In this document: positions 1 through 5,367 of the stretch, in pieces
How the letters are laid out: every line of letters starts with the position of its first letter
Numbering within the stretch: the first letter of the stretch is position 1
NCBI GenBank assembly: GCA_027451455.1
Contig: DAIDJI010000210.1
Span: 1 to 8,439, forward strand
Direction: 5' to 3'
Source: Planctomycetales bacterium
GTDB lineage: Bacteria > Planctomycetota > Planctomycetia > Isosphaerales > Isosphaeraceae
DNA length: 8,439 bases
The notes under the pieces: model-generated
Database searches by the model: none
What the model was told of the DNA's origin: nothing
Seen by the model: only the letters and a program-made list of their open reading frames with translations
Made by a program: the position numbers and the translations under genes

Positions 1-1
1 C

Positions 2-1330
2 GTTCTCGACAGCCTTGTCTACGCCTGGTCGGTGCAGGCGTGGCGGGGTGTCGATGAGCGGGACAAGGTTGTTCTGGGGGGCGTCCTCGCCGCCACGATT
101 GCGGCCGCGCTGGCGTATTCCCGGCTTCGCCGATGGGCCGACGAGCCGACTGGTTCGTGGGCGAGGGGATTCCTCCTGGTGGGCGCTGTCTCGTTGCCGG
201 CGATCGCGGCGTTCCAGAGTCTGACGCGGAAGATTGGCCATCTCGAGGGCGAGAACAATCGATTCACCTATGTGGCGGGGGTTGCTGCGGTCTTCCTGGT
301 GCTGGGGCTCTCGGGCACTCTCCTCGGCCGACGGGGAACGGTGGCTCTGGCCACCCTTCTGATCGGCCTCTCGACGCTCTCGAACCTGGCCCACGGCGCC
401 ACCTACAAGCGATGGTGGGACGCCGAGCGCTCGCTGATCTGGCAACTGGCCTGGCGGGCGCCTGAGATCGAGCCCGGCACCGTGGTTGTGGTCGCGAGGC
501 CCAGGCCGGACGACTGGACGGGCACCGAATGGCCCCACGACATCAACGGTCCCCTGAATCTGCGATACACTGCGGCCGAAACTCCGCTGATGGGCCTTTT
601 TCTGAATGCGCCCTCCGTCGCTTTGATGGAATCGCTCTCGGAGGGCCGTCGAGACGAGGTTCGGGAGTTGTACCAGTCGTACCTGATCAGTTTTTACGAT
701 CTCTCCGTGGCGTCTGGGTTCCAGGAGGATCCTCCCGGGGTCCTCCTGATGTCGCTGGCGACTCCCGAATCAACGCTTCGTGTCGTCGATCCCGAGCACA
801 CGGAGGAGCTGCCCGAACCGGCCCCTGGATTGCCTCCCTTGATGCGGTCGCTGCGCCCGCTGGCTCGATTCAGTCGGATCGGCCTGATCCGCGGCTCGGG
901 ACCTGTCGGAGAGGCGCCGGAGCGGCTTGTCGGTCGCGAGCCGTGGATGGCCTGGGCGCGGCACTTCCAGCAGGCTGAGCTGGCCCGCCAGCTAGGTCAT
1001 CGCGACGAGCTGGTTCGCCTGATGAAAGCCGTCCGCCGCGAGAAACTCACACCGAGCGATACGCACGAGTGGCTGATCTTTCTGGAAGCGGCGATCCAGG
1101 ATGGTGACCGCGAGGCGGCCTCGTGGATCGTCGAGCAGATCCAGACCCATGCCGATCGCCAGCCCGATCTCCCGCCCCATCTTTTACCCCAGATTCCACC
1201 GTATCTCGCGATCCCGAAACTCCGAAACTGGCTGACACGCTACTCGACCCGTCCCGCGGGTCCGGAACGAGACCTCGCGGCCTCTCTGGCGAAGGGATTG
1301 ACCGAGAGACCGGAGCAGGGCCATCGGTAG
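2..1330 (+). CDS. Multi-pass membrane protein with soluble C-terminal part, 5'-truncated by the window edge
   Basis: Function is not recognised. The frame is open from base 2 to a TAG at 1328-1330 (442 codons visible), so the true start lies upstream. A GTG at 32 could serve as a start, but it has no ribosome binding site and the preceding codons read as ordinary protein. Counting from base 2, about four hydrophobic segments are visible near residues 23-42, 56-72, 88-109 and 113-130. They are followed by a mostly hydrophilic tail of roughly 310 residues. The tail opens with a short block (residues ~138-165, WWDAERSLIWQLAWRAP then EPGTVVVVARP) that I associate, from memory, with large uncharacterised multi-pass proteins annotated as glycosyltransferase-like. 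The last ~150 residues look helical and charged, with a possible TPR-like character (AELARQLGHRDELVRLMKA). A GT39-type or polysaccharide-related membrane enzyme is possible, but no catalytic motif lies in the visible part. The coding call is firm; the role is unknown. Confidence 0.8.
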   Translation, partial: VLDSLVYAWSVQAWRGVDERDKVVLGGVLAATIAAALAYSRLRRWADEPTGSWARGFLLVGAVSLPAIAAFQSLTRKIGHLEGENNRFTYVAGVAAVFLVLGLSGTLLGRRGTVALATLLIGLSTLSNLAHGATYKRWWDAERSLIWQLAWRAPEIEPGTVVVVARPRPDDWTGTEWPHDINGPLNLRYTAAETPLMGLFLNAPSVALMESLSEGRRDEVRELYQSYLISFYDLSVASGFQEDPPGVLLMSLATPESTLRVVDPEHTEELPEPAPGLPPLMRSLRPLARFSRIGLIRGSGPVGEAPERLVGREPWMAWARHFQQAELARQLGHRDELVRLMKAVRREKLTPSDTHEWLIFLEAAIQDGDREAASWIVEQIQTHADRQPDLPPHLLPQIPPYLAIPKLRNWLTRYSTRPAGPERDLAASLAKGLTERPEQGHR

Positions 1331-1333
1331 GAT

Positions 1334-1361
1334 TTGGTCCGGCTTCCGATCGCGGGACCAA
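1334..1361 (+). terminator. Inverted repeat after the membrane-protein gene, possible terminator
   Basis: TTGGTCC (1334-1340) is a perfect inverted repeat of GGACCAA (1355-1361), giving a 7-bp stem and a 14-base loop that begins 4 bases after the stop codon. No T-run follows, so it is not a canonical intrinsic terminator. A transcript-end or mRNA-stabilising hairpin is inferred from its position only. Confidence 0.35.
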
Positions 1362-1364
1362 GGT

Positions 1365-1404
1365 GATACGATCGATGGGGGAGAGAACCCCGGTATCTCG
1401 ATCG
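1365..1404 (+). repeat. Overlapping inverted repeats in the leader of the small gene
   Basis: Three pairings are visible. CGATCGA (1369-1375) pairs with TCGATCG (1398-1404). GGGG (1378-1381) pairs with CCCC (1388-1391) around a 6-base AGAGAA loop. GATAC (1365-1369) pairs with GTATC (1393-1397). The first and third cross each other and cannot both form fully, while the G4/C4 stem fits with either. The element ends 22 bases before the ATG at 1427, so it would lie in the 5' leader if transcription starts upstream. Base pairing is seen; any regulatory role is inference. Confidence 0.4.
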
Positions 1405-1426
1405 GCTGCCGACCATCGGATAGACC

Positions 1427-1663
1427 ATGACCGTCCAGACCTTCTGCGACCTGCTCGCACAAAGGCCGTTCCGGCCGTTCCGGATCGCGAGGTCGGACGG
1501 TGCCGTCTTCGAGGTCCGTCATCCGTCGAATGCCTTCCTGACCCGATCGGCCCTCCTGGTCGGCATCGACGTGGACGATGACGGTATTCCGGGCGACTTT
1601 CGGATCTGCCAACTTGCCCAGATCGAGATGGTCGAGCCGATCCGCCCGGAAGGGCTCGACTGA
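1427..1663 (+). CDS. Conserved small protein of the planctomycete 'PFRPF' type (78 aa), unknown function
   Basis: This is a 78-residue soluble protein with no signal peptide or membrane segment. An N-terminal helix-like part (MTVQTFCDLLAQ) is followed by RPFRPFRI, then SDGAVFEVRHP (residues 23-33). A hydrophobic strand (ALLVGID), an acidic turn (DVDDDGIPGD) and a closing strand (RICQLAQIEMVEP) follow. I remember this pattern as frequent, often in several copies, in planctomycete genomes, where it is called hypothetical. The predicted fold is a small beta-rich domain, and no catalytic residues are evident. The ATG at 1427 was chosen because the family motif begins right after it; GGA at 1418-1420 is at best a weak ribosome binding site. 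It sits 22 bases ahead of the amidotransferase gene on the same strand and could be co-transcribed with it. The function is not known to me. Confidence 0.75.
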   Translation: MTVQTFCDLLAQRPFRPFRIARSDGAVFEVRHPSNAFLTRSALLVGIDVDDDGIPGDFRICQLAQIEMVEPIRPEGLD

Positions 1664-1685
1664 CCACGGACCATCGACAAAGCGT

Positions 1686-2264
1686 ATGATCCTCCTGATC
1701 GACAACTACGACTCGTTCACGTACAACCTGGTCCAGCGGCTGGGGGAGATCGATCCGGGGATCGAGCTGAAGGTCGTGCGCAACGACCAGATCACGCTCG
1801 ACGAGATCGAGGCCCTGAATCCGAGCCGGCTGATCATCTCTCCGGGTCCCTGCACGCCGCGCGAGGCGGGGATCTCCAAGGAGGTCGTCGAGCGGTTCGG
1901 ACCCCGAATCCCGCTCCTCGGCGTCTGTCTGGGGCACCAGTGCATCGGTGAGACCCTGGGCGCGAAGGTCGTCCGGGCCGACCGGATCATGCACGGCAAG
2001 ACCTCGTGGATCAGCCACGACAACCAGGGCGTCTATCGGGGCCTGCCGAACCCGTTTGAGGCGACCCGATATCACAGCCTGGTCATTCAGCCGGGGACGC
2101 TCCCCGAGGATCTTGAGGTCGTCTCGTGGACCGACCAGGGCGAGATCATGGGCGTTCGCCATCGTCGGTTCCCGATCGAGGGCGTGCAGTTCCACCCCGA
2201 GAGCTTCCTCACTCACGAGGGGATCGAGCTTCTCAGGAACTTCCTTGAGTTCGACCGCAGATGA
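1686..2264 (+). CDS. pabA: Aminodeoxychorismate/anthranilate synthase glutamine amidotransferase subunit (PabA/TrpG)
   Basis: This is a class I glutamine amidotransferase of 192 residues, close to the usual length of free-standing PabA/TrpG subunits. It hydrolyses glutamine and channels ammonia to a chorismate-binding partner (PabB or TrpE), giving aminodeoxychorismate for folate or anthranilate for tryptophan. The start MILLIDNYDSFTYNL is the classic N-terminus of the family. The oxyanion-hole motif ISPGPCTP is at residues 51-58. The nucleophile is Cys81 in GVCLGHQ, and His170 and Glu172 in FHPES complete the triad. MHGKTS (102-107) and TRYHSL (127-132) are further family motifs. The frame is open upstream to 1578, but the ATG at 1686 gives the conserved start; no Shine-Dalgarno sequence is visible. 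No PabB or TrpE partner lies in the window, so folate-only, tryptophan-only and dual use cannot be separated here. The stop overlaps the moeA start. Confidence 0.96.
   Translation: MILLIDNYDSFTYNLVQRLGEIDPGIELKVVRNDQITLDEIEALNPSRLIISPGPCTPREAGISKEVVERFGPRIPLLGVCLGHQCIGETLGAKVVRADRIMHGKTSWISHDNQGVYRGLPNPFEATRYHSLVIQPGTLPEDLEVVSWTDQGEIMGVRHRRFPIEGVQFHPESFLTHEGIELLRNFLEFDRR
2261..2264 (+). promoter_or_regulatory. ATGA stop/start overlap, likely translational coupling of pabA and moeA
   Basis: The moeA start ATG (2261-2263) overlaps the pabA stop TGA (2262-2264). No strong ribosome binding site precedes moeA, so reinitiation by ribosomes finishing pabA is the simplest reading. The overlap is seen; the coupling is inferred. 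Confidence 0.7.
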
Positions 2265-3496
2265 TCACCATCGACGAGGCCCTCCGCGCGGTGCTCAACG
2301 CGGCTCGTCCGCGGCCGGCGCGGGCCGTCCCGCTCGCCGAGGCGGTTGGATGCGTTCTCGGCCAGGACGTCGCCGCCGACATCGACCTGCCCCCGTTCGA
2401 CAAGTCCATCGTCGATGGCTACGCCGTCCGCGCGGGGGACCTCGGCGGGCCCGGGACCTGGCTCCGCGTCGGCGAAACGATCCTCGCCGGTCAGATACCC
2501 TCCCGGGCGCTGGAATCCGGCGAGGCGGCCGTCGTGATGACCGGCGCCCCGATCCCACCCGAATGCGAGGCCGTCGTGATGCACGAGCGGACCGTCGCCG
2601 AGGGGGATCGCGTCCGGATCGATGAGCCCTCGATCCGACCCGGCCAGAACATCCTCCGACGCGCCCGGGAGATGCACGCCGGGGATGTGGTCGTCGAACG
2701 CGGGACCATCCTGAAGCCGGCGCACCTGGGCGTGCTGGCGTCGGTCGGGTGCGATCGGCCGAGGGTCGTCCGGCCGAGGGTCGCCGTCGTCTCGACGGGT
2801 GACGAGCTGGTCGAGGTCGATCGCGTCCCGGGCCCTGGCCAGATTCGGAACTCGAACGCGCCGATGCTCCGCGCCCTGGCGGCCGAGGACGCCGCCGAGG
2901 CCGAAGCCTTGCCGATCGCCCCCGACGAGCCCGAGGCGCTCCGGGCGACGCTCGAACAGGGGCTCGGGGCCGACGTCCTGCTCATCACGGGCGGGGTCTC
3001 GGCCGGGCGTCGGGATCTGGTCCCCGAGACGCTCGAATCGCTGGGCGTCCGGTGCGTCTTCCACAAGGTCCGGCTCAAGCCGGGCAAGCCGATCTGGTTT
3101 GGGACCGGTCCCGACCGCGACGACGGCCCGGGTCCGATCGTCTTCGGTCTGCCCGGGAACCCGGTCAGCGGGCTGGTCGGCTACCTGCTGTTCGTCCGAC
3201 CGGCGCTCGCGATCCTGGCGGATCGCCCGGAAACCTCGCCTTCGATCCTCCCGGCGCGGCTTTCGCGGCCGTTCCGCCACCGGGGCGACCGGCCGACGTA
3301 CTTCCCGGCGCGGGTTGTTGGCGGCCTGGCCGGCCGACCGATCGAGGTTGAGACGCTGGACTGGGCAGGCTCGGCCGACCTCCGGACGGCCGCCCTCGCC
3401 GACGGCTTCGCCGCTTTTCCGGCCGGCGATCGCGATTACGAGCCGGGTGAGGCGGTCGAATTCCTGCCCTCCCGGTCGCGCTTCCAGTCATCATGA
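2261..3496 (+). CDS. moeA: Molybdopterin molybdenumtransferase MoeA
   Basis: MoeA acts in the cytoplasm at the last common step of molybdenum cofactor synthesis, inserting molybdate into adenylylated molybdopterin. The 411-residue length matches the family. Domains appear in the usual order. The N-terminal part has LPPFDKSIVDGYAV (residues 43-56), with Asp52 at the conserved DGYA position. VVMTGAPIPP (91-100) begins the MoeA-specific segment. The MoaB/Mog-like domain follows from about residue 172, with VVSTGDEL (176-183), ITGGVSAGRRDLV (242-254), KPGKPIWFG (273-281) and GLPGNPVSG (296-304). A C-terminal beta domain runs from about 330 to 405. Every hallmark motif is intact, so it should be functional. 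It is translationally coupled to pabA. No other molybdenum-cofactor gene is in the window, and the substrate enzymes cannot be inferred. The gene ends within the palindrome CATCATGATG and is followed by a GC-rich hairpin. Confidence 0.97.
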   Translation: MITIDEALRAVLNAARPRPARAVPLAEAVGCVLGQDVAADIDLPPFDKSIVDGYAVRAGDLGGPGTWLRVGETILAGQIPSRALESGEAAVVMTGAPIPPECEAVVMHERTVAEGDRVRIDEPSIRPGQNILRRAREMHAGDVVVERGTILKPAHLGVLASVGCDRPRVVRPRVAVVSTGDELVEVDRVPGPGQIRNSNAPMLRALAAEDAAEAEALPIAPDEPEALRATLEQGLGADVLLITGGVSAGRRDLVPETLESLGVRCVFHKVRLKPGKPIWFGTGPDRDDGPGPIVFGLPGNPVSGLVGYLLFVRPALAILADRPETSPSILPARLSRPFRHRGDRPTYFPARVVGGLAGRPIEVETLDWAGSADLRTAALADGFAAFPAGDRDYEPGEAVEFLPSRSRFQSS

Positions 3497-3503
3497 TGTT
3501 CCC

Positions 3504-3529
3504 GCGGCCGGATGGATGATCCCGGCCGC
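3504..3529 (+). terminator. GC-rich hairpin just after moeA, possible terminator
   Basis: GCGGCCGG (3504-3511) and CCGGCCGC (3522-3529) form a perfect 8-bp stem around a 10-base loop, starting 7 bases after the moeA stop. No T-run follows. It could be a U-less terminator, a 3'-end stabiliser or a pause site. The stem is seen; the function is inferred from position. Confidence 0.45.
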
Positions 3530-3540
3530 TCCGCCACAAT

Positions 3541-3553
3541 ACCGGGCCCCGGT
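3541..3553 (+). repeat. Small hairpin in the moeA-lnt gap
   Basis: ACCGG (3541-3545) and CCGGT (3549-3553) make a 5-bp stem with a 3-base loop. It is short enough to be chance in GC-rich DNA. It is listed because it lies between two stronger hairpins in the same gap. Confidence 0.25.
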
Positions 3554-3576
3554 CGGCCGAATCCCCGTGCAGGGCA

Positions 3577-3608
3577 GGGGCGGGCGCCGGAATTCGGGCG
3601 CCCACCCC
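3577..3608 (+). repeat. Strong imperfect hairpin upstream of lnt
   Basis: GGGGCGGGCGCC (3577-3588) pairs with GGCGCCCACCCC (3597-3608), giving 11 G-C pairs and one C/A mismatch around an 8-base loop that contains GAATTC. It lies 27 bases before the lnt start and 14 bases before its ribosome binding site. It may be a second terminator-like element after moeA or a structured lnt leader. No T-run follows. Only the base pairing is seen. Confidence 0.5.
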
Positions 3609-3622
3609 GCCGCCGAGCCCGC

Positions 3623-3626
3623 GAGG
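3623..3626 (+). promoter_or_regulatory. Ribosome binding site (GAGG) for lnt
   Basis: GAGG lies 9 bases before the ATG at 3636. It favours that start over in-frame codons further upstream, which would run back into the hairpin region and moeA. Confidence 0.55.
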
Positions 3627-3635
3627 ATTCGTCTG

Positions 3636-5339
3636 ATGTCCACGATGGCCGCCCCCGAGTCGCGGACCCGAACCGACGAGGCTGACCCGTGCGCCGGATG
3701 GCTCCGCCATCGCCTGGCCGCCGGCCTCGCCTCGGGCCTCTTGTGCTGGACCACATTCCCGCCGATGGAATGGGGATGGCTCGCCTGGGTCGCGCTGGCG
3801 CCGCTCTTCTGGCTGGCGACCGTCCAGGGCGCGACAGGCCGGACCTACCTCGCCGCCTGGACCGGCGGCCTGGTCTTCTGGCTCCTCGCCGTCCCCTGGC
3901 TCCGACTGATCGGGCCGGGCGCCTGGATCGGATGGGTCGTCCTCGCGGCGGTTTTCTCGCTCTGGTGGCCGCTCTTCCTCGCGATCGCCCGATGGGCCCG
4001 ATGGCGGTTGGGTGCCCCGCTGATGATCGCCGCGCCAATTTCCTGGGTGGCCGTCGAGTATCTCCGCGCCTACTTCCTTACCGGCTTTCCCTGGTACTAC
4101 GCTGCGCACAGTCAGTACCGAAACCTCTACGTCATCCAGATTTCCGACGTTACCGGCTCGCTGGGCGTCAGCTTCCTGATCGCGATCGTCAACGCCTGGC
4201 TGGTCGACCTGGTGACGACCCCGATCTGGCGGCCCGCGCCGGGAGCCCGTCGCCAGATGACGCCCGGCCACATGGCCCGGCTCTGGGCGGTCACGATCCT
4301 CGTCGGTGCGACGCTCGGCTACGGCGTTTATCGGATCCGGACGGCCGACTTCCGCCCCGGTCCCCGCGTGGCGCTCCTGCAATCGGTCCTGAAGCAGAAG
4401 GACAAGTTTCGACGCGACCCGTTCCAGGTTCAGGCCCGGTTCCACGCTCTGATCCGGTCCGCGATGAGCCATGAACCCCGTCCGGATCTTGTCGTCTGGC
4501 CCGAGACCTCGTATCCGTTCTCGCCGTTTGTCCTGGCGGATGCGAAGATGGATCGCGCCGTCCTTTCCGAGCAGGTCAAGGAAGCCAGCGAAGGCAAGAT
4601 GACGCTCGATGCCTGGCTTTACAAGGCTGAGGCGGTCGTCCGCGACCTGCATGCGATGGCCGACGAATACGGCGTCCCGATGCTGGTGGGCTGCGGCTTC
4701 TGGGAGCACCGCCTGGACCGAATCCACAAGTTCAATGCAGCCCTGTACTTTCGCCCTTCGTCTCCGGCCTACGAGTTTTACCACAAGATGCACCTCGTCC
4801 CGTTTGGTGAGTTCATCCCGTTCATCGACGTCCTGCCGATCCTCGCGGCGCTGACGCCCTACCGCGACAAGATCCCCAATCTCGACCGCGGCGACGAGCC
4901 CCGGACGTTCCAGGTCGGCCCGTACCGGGTCGCGCCTCTGATCTGCTTCGAGGACACCATCTCCCGGGTGGTCGGCCGGTTCTTCCGCGACGGCGAGCCG
5001 CCCGACCTGATCGTCACCCTCTCGAACGACGGCTGGTATCCGAACTCGCCCGAGCTGGACGCCCATCTCGCTGTTGGCGTCTTCCGGGCGATCGAGCATC
5101 GGGTCCCGATGGCCCGGGCGGTGAATACCGGCTTCTCGGGCCTGGTCGACGGCAACGGCGAAATCGTCGCCCGGCTCCCGAAGGACGTCGAGCAGGAGTT
5201 GACGGTGGATGTCCCCCTCGACGACCGGACCACCTGGTATTCGCAATGGGGAGACTGGCTCGGGTTCTCGTGCCTGGCTGTGACGATCGGATGGCTGCCC
5301 CTCGGGCTGATCCGGCCTCGGCGGGATCTTGCGGGCTGA
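3636..5339 (+). CDS. lnt: Apolipoprotein N-acyltransferase Lnt
   Basis: Lnt is an inner-membrane enzyme that transfers an acyl chain from a phospholipid to the N-terminal cysteine of diacylated lipoproteins. The 567-residue product has hydrophobic segments near residues 24-40, 46-62, 71-91, 94-118, 126-146, 171-195 and 214-233, a periplasmic nitrilase-fold domain (about 243-530), and a last membrane segment near 542-560. The catalytic triad is intact: Glu290 in VVWPETSYPF, Lys384 in YHKMHLVPFGE and Cys437 in PLICFED. Glu392 matches the second conserved glutamate. SNDGWY (463-468) and AVNTGFSG (495-502) are also typical. Compared with Escherichia coli Lnt (E267, K335, C387), the Glu-Lys spacing is 94 instead of 68 while Lys-Cys is 53 versus 52, so about 26 extra residues sit at roughly 300-340. 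The ATG at 3636 has a GAGG site and gives a short charged N-terminus before the first membrane segment. The gene converges on the next one. Confidence 0.96.
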   Translation: MSTMAAPESRTRTDEADPCAGWLRHRLAAGLASGLLCWTTFPPMEWGWLAWVALAPLFWLATVQGATGRTYLAAWTGGLVFWLLAVPWLRLIGPGAWIGWVVLAAVFSLWWPLFLAIARWARWRLGAPLMIAAPISWVAVEYLRAYFLTGFPWYYAAHSQYRNLYVIQISDVTGSLGVSFLIAIVNAWLVDLVTTPIWRPAPGARRQMTPGHMARLWAVTILVGATLGYGVYRIRTADFRPGPRVALLQSVLKQKDKFRRDPFQVQARFHALIRSAMSHEPRPDLVVWPETSYPFSPFVLADAKMDRAVLSEQVKEASEGKMTLDAWLYKAEAVVRDLHAMADEYGVPMLVGCGFWEHRLDRIHKFNAALYFRPSSPAYEFYHKMHLVPFGEFIPFIDVLPILAALTPYRDKIPNLDRGDEPRTFQVGPYRVAPLICFEDTISRVVGRFFRDGEPPDLIVTLSNDGWYPNSPELDAHLAVGVFRAIEHRVPMARAVNTGFSGLVDGNGEIVARLPKDVEQELTVDVPLDDRTTWYSQWGDWLGFSCLAVTIGWLPLGLIRPRRDLAG

Positions 5340-5367
5340 GAGGCTGATGAAGATCGATTCCAGGAGC

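Noticed and set aside
32..34. GTG as true start of the first gene
   Set aside because: There is no ribosome binding site, and the frame is open and protein-like back to base 2, so a truncated gene is more likely.
1578..1685. Longer pabA product starting inside the small gene
   Set aside because: The extra 36 residues are unlike the family, whose N-terminus is MILLIDNYDSFTYNL at 1686.
1047..2216. 389-codon minus-strand frame opposite the small gene and pabA
   Set aside because: The composition is typical of an antisense shadow, with no membrane segment or motif, and it opposes genes with clear family motifs.
2213..3280. 355-codon minus-strand frame opposite moeA
   Set aside because: Arg/Asp/Gly-rich shadow of moeA with no recognisable domain or ribosome binding site.
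2799..3635. Upstream extension of the lnt frame through moeA
   Set aside because: The frame is open, but the product is Arg/Ser-rich shadow sequence. The Lnt N-terminus with its first membrane segment and a GAGG site begin at 3636.
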